Of a stretch of 51,685 bases of DNA, positions 7,645 to 16,065 are shown one piece after another. The number at the start of each line of letters is the position of its first letter. Position 1 is the first letter of the stretch. The stretch comes from Candidatus Sericytochromatia bacterium (lineage in GTDB: Bacteria > Cyanobacteriota > Sericytochromatia > S15B-MN24 > JAQBPE01): the NCBI GenBank assembly GCA_035285325.1, contig JAYKJB010000124.1, positions 1-51,685 of the forward strand, given 5' to 3'. Below the pieces are notes generated by a model. The model did not search any database. It saw only the letters and a program-made list of their open reading frames with translations, and was not told the origin of the DNA. Both the position numbers and the translations under genes were made by a program.

Positions 7645-9819
7645 TCACGGCGAAACGAGAGGGAGAACGGAACCCGCCGCGGCGGGACGAGACGATTGAG
7701 GGGGCAGGCTCAGGGGCACGCGGCCCTGGAAGGCCAGGCTGGTGAGCACGTACTGTGCCTCCGGCCAGCCCAGCGGAAACGCACTGGTGAAGCGGCCCGT
7801 GCGCTCGTCGAAGACCTCGCCGAGCTGCAAGGAACCGGTGGTATGGGCCTTGTCGGTGTTGCTGGCGTGCAGGCGCTTGGCCAGGGCCGTGTCGCCGGCC
7901 TGATGGGCCACCAGCGCCAGCCAGTCGGTCAGCTCGCACCAGCCCTGCGCGCCGTACCAGTCATCGCCCTCCCAGCGGCGCACGCCGCCACCGGGTTGCA
8001 GCAGGCGTTGCTGGATGCGGGCCATGGTGGCGCGGGTGATCGGGTCCTGCGGACTGACCACGCCATAGGGCCAGGTGGCGCCCAGCACCGAGGCGTCGAT
8101 GATCGGGTCGGGGCGCGTCGCGCCAGGGCGCACGCCCTTGCCCCAGTAACCCTCGGGCGCCACCACCGCCTGCACGCGCAGCGCTTCCCGCAGGCCTTGC
8201 GCGGCCCTGCGCCATTCGCCGGCCTGGGCCGAGCGACCGGTGCGATCGGCCATGCGCGCCGCCGCTTCCAGCCCGCCCACGAACGAGGCGTTGGTCAGCG
8301 TCCAGCTCTTGTCCTTGAAGGTTTCCCAGAGGTCCATGTTGGGGCCGATCAGGCCCGAGGGCGTGATCTGGGCCTGCATGAAGCGACAGGCCCGCTCGAT
8401 CTGTGGCCACCACGCAGCGATCGCCGCCTGATCCCGGCTGGCCGCCACGTAGGCATCCACGGCCGAAACCCAGTAGCCGCCCATCCACTCGGAGCCGTGC
8501 TCCCAGGCCAGGAAAGGTTTCCCGTCGCCCCGGTGGGTCACCCACCAGTCGCCGTCGGCCTTCTGGGTGCGGGCCATGAAGTCGAGGGCCGCACGCGCTT
8601 CCACGTGGTAGCCGCACAGGGCCAGGGCGCGCACGTCCACGACGAGGTCCTGGATCCAGACGTACTTGTAGGCCGGGCTGATGGTCGAGGCAGCCGCCAG
8701 AATGCCGCCCGTGTCGGCCTGCAGCTGCTTGATCACGATCAGGGCACGCCGGAAGACGGCTTCTTCCCGGGCGTCCCCGCCCGAGCGTGGGGCCCTCGCG
8801 AGGTGATCACGCCAGAAACCGGCATCGGCCTCAGCCAGCCGCGTGAAGCCCTGCCGCCGGGCGTGGGCGATCGCCGCCAGCGCGGCCTCCGGCTGGGCGC
8901 CCACGCTCAGGTAAAGGTCCTGGCTATGGCGTGCGCCCGGCGCCAGGGCCGGCACGTCGAAACTGAGCGCGCCTTCGGTACCGGCCACGCCCTGGGCGCT
9001 GCGATGGCCGCTCAAACGCCCGTCCCGCGCGTCGATCCCGGCGGCCACGGCCGGCCCCAGGGCCAACCCGGCCGCACCGCACTGATAGCCGCTCGGCTCG
9101 TCGTCGCCGGCCATGGCGGTGGCACAGCCGGCTTCGGGGTTCTGCACCAGCAGGGCCTGTTCGGCCGGGCGCCAGCTCAGGCGATCGTCGCGGCCTGTCA
9201 GGGTCAGGGCGAAATCGGCCAGCGCCATGAAGGAGCCGCCGTTCAAGGCCTCCACCCCCGTGTTTTCCAGGGTCACGCGCCGGGCGATCACGTCGACGTC
9301 GCGCACGGCCAGATCCTCGATCACCAACCGATAGCGCCCCTTGGGCTCCGCAAAGGTGGAGATGACCCGCCCCGTATCCGGCACGACGCGCTGGGACACC
9401 AGGCGCAGCTCATCGGCCCAGCGCAGGCTCCGGCCGTCGTGGAAGCCCACCGTGGCGACGCGCAAACGATTCTCAGCGTAGCTGGGCCAGAGCATGTTGA
9501 TCAGCGCGCCCGGCCGCGCGAGGCGACCGAATTCGCGCGAGACTGCGCTCATGACCCGACCATTGGAGACCTGGGAAAAGTTGGGGCACACGCCGAAAAG
9601 CCAGGAGCCAGGCCCTGACATATCGAGCCCGCTGGCGCTCATGCCCAGGCGATCGACCGGCGTGGCCTGCGCGGGGCGCAGGGGAGACAGCCCGCAAGCG
9701 CTCACCAGACTGGCGGCCAAGCCGATCCCGATCAGCCCACGGATCCATCCGAGACGGCGAGACCGGCGCCCCAGCAGGGCACCTGGTAGCTGGTTCCAAG
9801 TGGAGCGACGGTGATCCAC
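7645..9819 (-). CDS. GH15-like glucoamylase/glucodextranase lipoprotein
   Basis: This 724-residue protein has an extended N-terminus, a signal peptide and lipobox LVSAC, an N-terminal beta-rich domain (to about residue 310) and an (alpha/alpha)6-barrel domain. GH15 hallmarks are the substrate-site block YKYVWIQDLVVD (the family usually has WxRD), the general-acid block PNMDLWETFKDKSW (usually DLWEE), and a C-terminal WEGDDWYGAQGWCELTDWL region that would carry the second carboxylate. Members release glucose from alpha-glucans such as starch, dextran or trehalose; the exact substrate cannot be read. The start GTG 9819 follows a GGAAAG sequence at a somewhat long distance, so a shorter N-terminus is possible. 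It heads a four-lipoprotein operon and carries the SARP-type box found upstream of other genes here. Confidence 0.85.
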   Translation of the reverse strand: MDHRRSTWNQLPGALLGRRSRRLGWIRGLIGIGLAASLVSACGLSPLRPAQATPVDRLGMSASGLDMSGPGSWLFGVCPNFSQVSNGRVMSAVSREFGRLARPGALINMLWPSYAENRLRVATVGFHDGRSLRWADELRLVSQRVVPDTGRVISTFAEPKGRYRLVIEDLAVRDVDVIARRVTLENTGVEALNGGSFMALADFALTLTGRDDRLSWRPAEQALLVQNPEAGCATAMAGDDEPSGYQCGAAGLALGPAVAAGIDARDGRLSGHRSAQGVAGTEGALSFDVPALAPGARHSQDLYLSVGAQPEAALAAIAHARRQGFTRLAEADAGFWRDHLARAPRSGGDAREEAVFRRALIVIKQLQADTGGILAAASTISPAYKYVWIQDLVVDVRALALCGYHVEARAALDFMARTQKADGDWWVTHRGDGKPFLAWEHGSEWMGGYWVSAVDAYVAASRDQAAIAAWWPQIERACRFMQAQITPSGLIGPNMDLWETFKDKSWTLTNASFVGGLEAAARMADRTGRSAQAGEWRRAAQGLREALRVQAVVAPEGYWGKGVRPGATRPDPIIDASVLGATWPYGVVSPQDPITRATMARIQQRLLQPGGGVRRWEGDDWYGAQGWCELTDWLALVAHQAGDTALAKRLHASNTDKAHTTGSLQLGEVFDERTGRFTSAFPLGWPEAQYVLTSLAFQGRVPLSLPPQSSRPAAAGSVLPLVSP

Positions 9820-9865
9820 GCGAGCTTGCTTTCCATGGTCTGAACGGGCGCGACGACGTGATCCC

Positions 9866-9897
9866 AGTATGCAGCCCAGGGGTTTCCCGGGGGTTCC
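9866..9897 (-). promoter_or_regulatory. SARP-type direct repeat and -10 of the GH15 operon
   Basis: On the minus strand GGAACC (9897-9892) and GAAACC (9886-9881) are exactly 11 bases apart, and a -10-like CATACT (9871-9866) begins 15 bases after the start of the second half-site. The predicted transcript start is about 40 bases before GTG 9819. Confidence 0.6.
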
Positions 9898-9986
9898 AAA
9901 AGACCAAGGTTAGGTTAAGGATGAATTAAAGATCGTTGAACCCCATCTCAAATAATTACCAAAGCTTAAGCTCTGGTTCCAGGCGT

Positions 9987-10018
9987 GGAACCGGGACGGA
10001 ACCGGGCCGTCAGACAAC
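9987..10018 (+). promoter_or_regulatory. SARP-type direct repeat and -10 upstream of the 10070 gene
   Basis: GGAACC occurs at 9987 and 9998 (11-bp period; the nine-base core GGAACCGGG is identical in both halves), with GACAAC at 10013-10018 as the -10 candidate. An inverted GGTTCC also lies at 9975-9980. The AT-rich stretch 9905-9970 upstream could act as an UP element. The first half-site is also followed at 15 bases by CGTC, which resembles an ECF sigma promoter, but this is not kept in the other copies. Confidence 0.65.
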
Positions 10019-10069
10019 CCCTCCAGAGAGCAGCGCCCGAGAGACGCGCTGAAGAGAGAGGAACACCCG

Positions 10070-10795
10070 ATGCCCACCGCCCCCTTGCCCGAGGTCACCT
10101 TGCCTGCCCGGCGTCGCCCCGTCGAACGCCTGCGCGTGGGTCCGCCATCGAGTCCGCCCAAGGTGCCCGTCTACTACGATCACCAGCAAGGCACCCTGGT
10201 CCGCCAGGGCAGCGGCCTGCCCGTCACCTGGGAAGAATGGAACAATCTGGACCGCCACCAGCGGCAAGAAGCGCTGCGCCTGGTGCCGGCCGCCAAGCGC
10301 GCCAGCATCGATGCGGCCATCACCATGCGGGCCCGGGCTCGCGCCTGGGTCGGTGAAGGGCTCGAACCCGAAGCACGCGACCGTTCTTTCCGTCTGCGCT
10401 TGCGCCATGCGGCCCGCCTGGCCCGCAAGACGTTGGGCGGCAGTCACGCCACGGCCGCCACGCTGGCGGAGCTGGCCGGTGGCATCGACCCCCAGCAAGC
10501 CCCGCGGGACACCCGCGCCAAGGGGCTGACCATCGCCCGCCTCGGCGAGGCGATCCGGCGCGGCTTGCTGCGCCCCGGCATGGTGGTCCACGCCTCGCAA
10601 AATCCCCGGGCCATTGCCGCGGGCGAATCGGCCCAGCCGGTCTGGCTGACCTATCTGGGTCCCGACCGCCAGCACGGGCCGCGGTTTGCCGATACGCAGA
10701 ACGATGCCTGGACGATCGAAGCCCTGGCCCGGGCCTATGAGAGCCACCAGATCGACTGGATCGCAGACCCTTATGCACCGGTGTCTGCCGGCTGA
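10070..10795 (+). CDS. Hypothetical protein, possible degenerate papain-like domain
   Basis: The 241-residue protein has no signal peptide or membrane segment and starts with a Pro/Arg-rich, probably disordered, tail. The middle (about 50-130) is helical and very Arg/Ala-rich. The C-terminal third contains LLRPGMVVHASQNP, then PVWLTYLG, which resembles the PGD...HVGIYLG pattern of NlpC/P60 or CHAP peptidases but lacks the catalytic Cys and His. This similarity is weak and the function is unknown. ATG 10070 has AGAGAGGAA upstream. It is preceded by a SARP-type box and followed by a terminator, so it is a single-gene unit next to the putative regulator gene. Confidence 0.75.
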   Translation: MPTAPLPEVTLPARRRPVERLRVGPPSSPPKVPVYYDHQQGTLVRQGSGLPVTWEEWNNLDRHQRQEALRLVPAAKRASIDAAITMRARARAWVGEGLEPEARDRSFRLRLRHAARLARKTLGGSHATAATLAELAGGIDPQQAPRDTRAKGLTIARLGEAIRRGLLRPGMVVHASQNPRAIAAGESAQPVWLTYLGPDRQHGPRFADTQNDAWTIEALARAYESHQIDWIADPYAPVSAG

Positions 10796-10813
10796 ACGTT
10801 TCGGGTTCAACCT

Positions 10814-10848
10814 GGGGAGAGGGTCTCTCTCTCTCTCTTCCTCTCCCC
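10814..10848. repeat. TC microsatellite inside an inverted repeat
   Basis: GGGGAGAGG (10814-10822) and CCTCTCCCC (10840-10848) flank a (TC)7 tract at 10824-10837. A pyrimidine-rich stretch also follows the gene ending at 15365. Confidence 0.6.
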
Positions 10849-10854
10849 ACACCA

Positions 10855-10888
10855 GCGCCCCTGGACCTGCCGTCCGGGGGCGTTTGGT
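10855..10888 (+). terminator. Terminator after the 10070 gene
   Basis: A GC-rich stem CGCCCCTGGAC / GTCCGGGGGCG with loop CTGCC is followed by TTTGGTT. Confidence 0.75.
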
Positions 10889-10931
10889 TGCTCGCATCAG
10901 GAAAGCGCGCCCTGCACAGGAAGGGACGGGC

Positions 10932-13900
10932 GTGCGCGGGTATAACCGGGGCGTGACCCTTGATGCCTGGATCATCCCGAGCAAGCTCAGCCCGCCCGCC
11001 TTGCCGCCGGACATCCTCCCGCGCGAGGACCTCTGCGCGACGGCGCGTGAGCCTGCGGTGACGATCCTGCAAGCCGGCCCCGGTGGCGGCAAGACCCTGA
11101 CCATGGCCCTGCTGGCCCAGCGCATCGGGGGTGAGCTGGCCTGGGTGTCGCTGGACCAGGACGACTGCGACCCGACCACCTTGTTTGCTTATCTGGTGGC
11201 TGCCATTCGCGCCCACGTGCCCCCCTTCGGAGACGAGGTGCGGGCCATGGCGGGGCAGGGCGCGCCCGCCAAGGCAGTCTGGTCGCGGCTGTTCCAATCA
11301 TTGGGGGCGTATGATCCGCCGGCCCTGACGATCGCCCTGGATGATGTGCATGGGCTGATCCAGCAGACGCCGGAGGTGATCAGTGGCCTGACCTACTTCC
11401 TCGACAAGCTGCCGCGCGGCGTGCGCCTGCTCCTGAGCACGCGCAAACGTTACCCGGGCGCCCTCGGCCGCCTGTCCGCCGCCGGCACCGTGCGCGTGAT
11501 CGATGAGGCGCGCCTGCGCTTCAACCCGGCCGAAGTGGACGCCTACATGCGGGCCCGGGTGCCCGGCCTGGCCGATGACCCGGCCTTTCGCGAGCGGGCG
11601 CACGCGCTGGAGGGGTGGCCGCTGGGCCTGGATCTGCTGACGGCGGACCCGGGCCGGGCGATCGCCCTGGGCGGCAGCGGTGGCAGCGACCCGGAAATCG
11701 AGGCCTACATCGCGGAGGAACTCTATCAAGGCCAGCCGGCCCTGCGCCGCAGTTTCATGCTGCGCGCGGCCATTCTGGAGGAACCGACGGCCGAGGCCTG
11801 CCGCGAGGTGCTGCAGCTGGCGGACACGGACACCACGCTGGCCGCGCTGGAGGCCGACCACCTGGTCACGCGGCGCGGCGAGGCCTACGTCTTTCCGAAC
11901 CACTTGCGTCAGTTCCTGCGCACCGAGGCCGAGCGCGTCGTGCCGGCGGAGGAACGCCGCGGCTGGCATCGCTGGGCGGCCGAACATTACCGCGAACAGG
12001 GGCGGGACGAGCTGGCCATCCCGCACCTGATTGCCTGTGGCGACTGGCGCGCCGCCGGCCAGGCTTGCCGGGAAAGCTTTCCACGCATGCGTCACGATGG
12101 TCGCCTGGCCCTGATCGGTCGCTGGCTGGACGCCTTTCCCGAGGCGGCCTTCGACCAAGACCCCTACCTGCTGGTCTGGCACGGCTCGGCCCTGGCCCGC
12201 GACGGCCGTCTGCCAGAGGGCCTGGCCGCCTTCGATCGCGCCCTGACGAGCTTCACCGCCCGAGAGGACCGGGCTGGCCAGTTCAAGGTGCGGGTGCGTC
12301 AGGCCAACATCGCGCTGGCACGTCAGGAGGCGCGCGACTACGCCAACTACCTGCTGGCGGCCCAGGCGCTGGCGACGGACGGCGAGCCCGAAGACCTGGC
12401 CGACCTGGCCTTGATTCGCGGGCATGCGGCCGAGCAAAAGGGCGATCTCGAGGGCTTCCGCAACTTCAACGAGCAGGTGCTGGCCCAGCGGGACGACGGC
12501 GGACTCGAACTCGCCGCCAGCCGCTACATCGCGCATGTGAACCTGTACACCTACCAGCTGCATCGCGGCGCCTATCGCGAGGCCCACGGGCATCTGGAAC
12601 GGGCGATCGCGATCGCCGATGAACGCAATTTCTACCCCTACATGCTGGCCGCCAAGCTGCAGCGCATCCACCTGTGGGCCTGCGAGGGCAAGGTGGATGA
12701 GGCCGAATCGGCCCTGAAAGCCCTGCCGGCTGGCTGGCGCGAGGTGCTCGACTGGCACGACCTGGCCTGTGCCCACGCCGTGGCGGGCAACATCGCGATG
12801 CTGAGGGGACAGTGGCGAGAAGCCGATGATCGACTCAAGGCCTCCCTGAACCTGTTCGATCGGATCGGCCTGCAGGAAGGCAAGAAGATCCCGCTGGAAC
12901 TGCAACTGTGGGTATGCGTTCGGCGCCACACGCCGCAACGCATGTCGGCGCTGCTGGCCGAGGCCAACGTGCCGGCCGGCAAGACGATCTACGACCTGGC
13001 CCTGCTGCTGCCGCGGGCGCGGGCCGCGCTGCAGCTGGACGATGCGGCCGGAGCCCTGGCGCTGGCGGGCGAGGCCGTCACAGGCCTGACGCCTCTGAAT
13101 GCGGCCCGGCACCTGGCCCATGCGCACGCCATCATCGCGGCCGCCCGGCTGCGCCTGGGGGAACGGGGGGCCGCGCGGGCGGCCTTCGAGCAGGCCGAAC
13201 AGCTCTTGCAATCCCGGCAGATCGCCTTCCTGCGCAACATGGATGCCGAACTGTGGAACGAGCTCTCCACCCTGGGCGCCGCCGCGCCGGTGGCCAGTGC
13301 GGCGGCCGCCGTGGCGCAGCAGGTGCGCACCGCCCCCTCGCTCGCCGAGACGGAACAGCAAGCCGGCGGCACGGCCCCCTTGGGCCTGACGCTGCGCATG
13401 CTCGGTGGCTTCGAAGCCCGCGTGGACGGCAGCGCGATCGACCGCTGGCCACGCCAGAGCGCCAAGCTGATCCTGGCCTCGCTGGCGATCTACCCGCGCG
13501 GCCTCACGCTGGTGGAACTGGCCGAACACGTGGGAGGAGGGGAAGCCTCCAACCTGACGCGCTTCAAGGTGGCCGTCTCGACCCTGCGTCGCATCCTGGA
13601 ACCGGAGGTGGAACACGGCCGCGAATCCCGCTTCGTGCAGTTCGCCGACGAGCGTTACTTGCTGGCCCCGGACGCGCTGGCCAGCGTCGACGTGCGGGCC
13701 TTCGAGAACGGGCTGACCACCGCCGAGCGCCTGTGGGCCGAGGACCCCAACGCCGCGGCCGGGCGGCTGGCCGAAACGCTGGCGCTCTACCGGGGCAATC
13801 TGCTCGATTGCGCGCCCTTCAACGACCGCTTCCTGCCGGAACGCGAGGCCCTGCGCTTCAAGGCCTTGCAGGGCTTCCTCAGGCTGGCGGCCTGGCAGAA

Positions 13901-14123
13901 AGCCTCGCCAAACGCCGCGGAGCAAACGCTGACGCGCCTGCTCGGGCTCATGCCGTGGGAAGAGGAAGCGGCCCTCGCCCTCATGCGGCACCACGCGGCG
14001 ATCGACCGACCGGATCGGGTCCGACAGGTCTATTGGGACTGCCGCAAGGCCCTCAAGGCGGCCTTCGGCGGCACACCCTCCGAGGAGTTCGAGCAGGCCT
14101 ATCAGGCCCTGCTCAAGGCCTGA
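10932..14123 (+). CDS. MalT-like STAND regulator with C-terminal SARP (winged helix + BTAD) output
   Basis: The 1063-residue protein begins with the MalT-type segment WIIPSKLSPP, followed by a P-loop (GPGGGKT, about residue 49) and Walker B (LTIALDDVH), then the winged-helix and arm regions of a STAND NTPase. Residues about 430-800 are alpha-helical and TPR-like. From about residue 817 to the end lie an OmpR/SARP winged helix (LRMLGGFEARVDG, WPRQSAKLILASLAIYP, LVELAEHV) and a bacterial transcriptional activation domain. The domain order is the reverse of AfsR-type SARPs. GTG 10932 has AGGAAGGGA upstream. GTG 10953 is an alternative: TATAAC lies six bases before it and would give a leaderless transcript. 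It is flanked by genes with 11-bp direct repeats, the expected SARP target. Confidence 0.88.
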   Translation: MRGYNRGVTLDAWIIPSKLSPPALPPDILPREDLCATAREPAVTILQAGPGGGKTLTMALLAQRIGGELAWVSLDQDDCDPTTLFAYLVAAIRAHVPPFGDEVRAMAGQGAPAKAVWSRLFQSLGAYDPPALTIALDDVHGLIQQTPEVISGLTYFLDKLPRGVRLLLSTRKRYPGALGRLSAAGTVRVIDEARLRFNPAEVDAYMRARVPGLADDPAFRERAHALEGWPLGLDLLTADPGRAIALGGSGGSDPEIEAYIAEELYQGQPALRRSFMLRAAILEEPTAEACREVLQLADTDTTLAALEADHLVTRRGEAYVFPNHLRQFLRTEAERVVPAEERRGWHRWAAEHYREQGRDELAIPHLIACGDWRAAGQACRESFPRMRHDGRLALIGRWLDAFPEAAFDQDPYLLVWHGSALARDGRLPEGLAAFDRALTSFTAREDRAGQFKVRVRQANIALARQEARDYANYLLAAQALATDGEPEDLADLALIRGHAAEQKGDLEGFRNFNEQVLAQRDDGGLELAASRYIAHVNLYTYQLHRGAYREAHGHLERAIAIADERNFYPYMLAAKLQRIHLWACEGKVDEAESALKALPAGWREVLDWHDLACAHAVAGNIAMLRGQWREADDRLKASLNLFDRIGLQEGKKIPLELQLWVCVRRHTPQRMSALLAEANVPAGKTIYDLALLLPRARAALQLDDAAGALALAGEAVTGLTPLNAARHLAHAHAIIAAARLRLGERGAARAAFEQAEQLLQSRQIAFLRNMDAELWNELSTLGAAAPVASAAAAVAQQVRTAPSLAETEQQAGGTAPLGLTLRMLGGFEARVDGSAIDRWPRQSAKLILASLAIYPRGLTLVELAEHVGGGEASNLTRFKVAVSTLRRILEPEVEHGRESRFVQFADERYLLAPDALASVDVRAFENGLTTAERLWAEDPNAAAGRLAETLALYRGNLLDCAPFNDRFLPEREALRFKALQGFLRLAAWQKASPNAAEQTLTRLLGLMPWEEEAALALMRHHAAIDRPDRVRQVYWDCRKALKAAFGGTPSEEFEQAYQALLKA

Positions 14124-14259
14124 GATCGGGTTCCATCGGGGCAGTCGGCGGTTCCGGTGCGGCGAGGACGTCTCCGCGCTCTTGAACGGGACAGAACCCA
14201 GCGGTCTTCAAGCAACCTTGGTTTTCATTAACAAGCACTTAACGATCAGACTTCCCGCT

Positions 14260-14291
14260 GGAACCGGGACGGAACCGGGGGGCGGCATAAC
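14260..14291 (+). promoter_or_regulatory. SARP-type direct repeat and -10 upstream of the 14334 gene
   Basis: GGAACC at 14260 and 14271 (11-bp period) is followed by CATAAC at 14286-14291. The two half-sites are identical over nine bases, and the 20-base core matches that at 9987. ATG lies 42 bases after the -10. Confidence 0.65.
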
Positions 14292-14333
14292 CTCCTTACG
14301 CGATGCAGGTTCGCGCCCCAGAGAGGATCCGCC

Positions 14334-15365
14334 ATGACCACCGTCCCGACTCGCCCCACCGCCCCAACACCGGCACCGGTCCGCACGGGCGCCATGCTGC
14401 TCCACGGCAGCCGTGGCGAGGGTGTGCGCGAACTGCAAGCGGCGCTCAAGGCCCTGGGCTTCAACGCGGGGGACGTCGATGGCGTGTTCGGCGAACGGAC
14501 CGGCATGGCGCTGCGCGACTTCCAGGTGTCCCACGCCCTCCCGGCGGATGGCGTGGCCGGTCCCCAGACGCTCAAACTCCTGAACGCCAAGCTGGCCGCC
14601 CGTCAGAAGGAAGAGACCAGCATCGACACGCGTTCCACCTGGAGCGGTGTCACGGGCAACGTCTACATGAACTTCGGCCACCGCCTGGTGGACGATTCCT
14701 TCGTGCATCTCTCGCGGGACAAGCGGCTGGTCTGGAGTGACACCGGCACGCTCGTCAGCCCCCACCAGTGGGCGGCCATCGGTAATTTCCAGCGCGAACA
14801 TTTCCTGAAACAGGTTCCCGTGGCCGAGCGTGAAGCCGTGATCAAGAGCCTGATGGGCGGCAGCGCGGCCAAGATCAAGCGCGAGGCCCCGCCCACCCCG
14901 GCGGTGGGTCGCAACCAGCCCCCCATGCCCGGCAGTTCGGCCGACCAGCAAATGAAGAACATGCTGGAGGTGGCCAAGCGCCACTCCGTCGGCAAGCGCC
15001 CGGATGGCTGGTGCTACATGCACGTCTGGAACTACATCGAGCGCTCGGGCTACGGCAACATGCCGGGTGAGGGCATCCCGGACTCGCATGCCACTTATGC
15101 CAAGCAGTTCGCCGAGTATGCGGATGCCAACCTGGCGCGGCTGGGGCTGCGCAAGCTGGCCCTCGATAATCCCTACAAGGCGCCCCCGGGTGCGATCGTG
15201 GTCGTGCGTCCCGGCACGCCTGGCACGGCTCACCCGATCGCGGGTGACATCGCCATCGCCACCGGCCAGGGCTGGTTCGCCAACGGCGGCGAGATGGGCT
15301 ACGGTGGGCCCGGCAACTTCCCGCCCGGCAACAAGCTGGTGCTCGGCATCTACGTGCCGGCCTGA
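14334..15365 (+). CDS. Peptidoglycan-binding, papain-like (CHAP/NlpC-type) protein without signal peptide
   Basis: The 343-residue protein has a Thr/Pro-rich N-terminal tail and then a classical PG_binding_1 domain (about 22-82: GSRGEGVRELQAALKALGF, DGVFGERTGMALRDFQ, GPQTLKLL). A middle segment (100-165) contains NFGHR and a QWAAIGNFQ helix. The C-terminal domain carries GWCYMHVWNYIE, PPGAIVVV, AHPIAGDIAIATG and NGGEMGYGG. Cys, His and a downstream polar residue are placed as in CHAP/NlpC peptidases, so cell-wall peptide or amide hydrolysis is plausible but unproven. No Sec signal is present, so export would need lysis, a holin or an injection-type apparatus. The start has GAGAGGA upstream. 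The C-terminal domain is shared with the gene at 22131-23093. Confidence 0.8.
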   Translation: MTTVPTRPTAPTPAPVRTGAMLLHGSRGEGVRELQAALKALGFNAGDVDGVFGERTGMALRDFQVSHALPADGVAGPQTLKLLNAKLAARQKEETSIDTRSTWSGVTGNVYMNFGHRLVDDSFVHLSRDKRLVWSDTGTLVSPHQWAAIGNFQREHFLKQVPVAEREAVIKSLMGGSAAKIKREAPPTPAVGRNQPPMPGSSADQQMKNMLEVAKRHSVGKRPDGWCYMHVWNYIERSGYGNMPGEGIPDSHATYAKQFAEYADANLARLGLRKLALDNPYKAPPGAIVVVRPGTPGTAHPIAGDIAIATGQGWFANGGEMGYGGPGNFPPGNKLVLGIYVPA

Positions 15366-15486
15366 TTCCTTTTCTTCTTCCTCTCCACTCCTCTCTCTTC
15401 ACACACCGCCGAGCCCTGGACCCGCCCCAAGCGGAACCGGGGTTTGGTGGTGTTTTTGGGGGGCATGAAGCCACTGACGCGTGGCG

Positions 15487-16065
15487 CTACCAGCTTCCGT
15501 AAGGCTGATTGAGCGCGCTCAGGCGATAGCCACCGGGCGTGGCCGTCAAGGTCGAGAGCGAGAGCGGCTCCACGTCGAGGAAGGCGGCCCTGCGCGTGCG
15601 CACGCCCAGCGCCGAGGCGACCAGGCAGCGAATCGGGCCGGCATGGCAGACCACCACCAGGTCTTCAGCCGGAAAGGCCGCGGTGGCCCGGGCGATCGCC
15701 CGCGTGACGCGGCGTCGCACATCCCCGAGGTGTTCCCCACCGGGCGGACGTCGGCGATCGAAGGCTTCCAGATAGGCCGCCGCCTCAGGGTCAGAAGCCA
15801 GCACGTCCGCCCAGGTGCGGCCCTCCCAATCGCCGTGGCTCTGCTCCCAAAGATCTGCCTCCTCGACCCACCGGGTCGCCCCGAGCCAGCCTGCCGTCTC
15901 GCGCGCGCGTCGGGCCGGGGAGACCAGCCAGCGGGCCTCAGGCCCCCAGGGCATCGCTCCGACGGCCGCGGCGGCCGGCAGCTCGGCCGCCACATCGAGG
16001 CGCCCCACGATCCGGCCGCGGTACGCCGCCTCGATCGGCGCATGGCGAATCAGAAACAGGCGCAT
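15487..16065 (-). CDS. cobC: Histidine phosphatase, alpha-ribazole phosphatase-like (CobC)
   Basis: The 192-residue protein is a histidine phosphatase of the phosphoglycerate mutase branch. It has the N-terminal LIRHAPIE motif (RHA instead of the more usual RHG), Arg in SPARRARETA, the acidic WEQSHGDWEGRTW block, and the second catalytic His in VVVCHAGPIR. It is the last gene of a cobalamin nucleotide-loop operon; its ATG overlaps the cobS stop codon (TGATG), so translation is probably coupled. The likely reaction is removal of phosphate from alpha-ribazole 5'-phosphate or from cobalamin 5'-phosphate. Sequence alone does not separate it from other family members; the assignment rests on context. 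Confidence 0.85.
   Translation of the reverse strand: MRLFLIRHAPIEAAYRGRIVGRLDVAAELPAAAAVGAMPWGPEARWLVSPARRARETAGWLGATRWVEEADLWEQSHGDWEGRTWADVLASDPEAAAYLEAFDRRRPPGGEHLGDVRRRVTRAIARATAAFPAEDLVVVCHAGPIRCLVASALGVRTRRAAFLDVEPLSLSTLTATPGGYRLSALNQPYGSW

Noticed and set aside
6349-9618. 1089-codon plus-strand open frame across the VCBS and GH15 genes
   Set aside because: It is antisense to two genes with clear domains and signal peptides; its translation is His/Gly/Gln-rich, typical of a GC-rich shadow frame.
9987-10011. ECF sigma promoter (GGAAC-N16-CGTC)
   Set aside because: The CGTC match is present only in this copy. The other four copies keep the 11-bp direct repeat but not CGTC, so a SARP-type operator explains all five better.
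11298-13994. 898-codon minus-strand frame inside the regulator gene
   Set aside because: It mirrors the regulator in the complementary high-GC frame and shows no domain; the plus-strand protein has P-loop, winged helix and BTAD.
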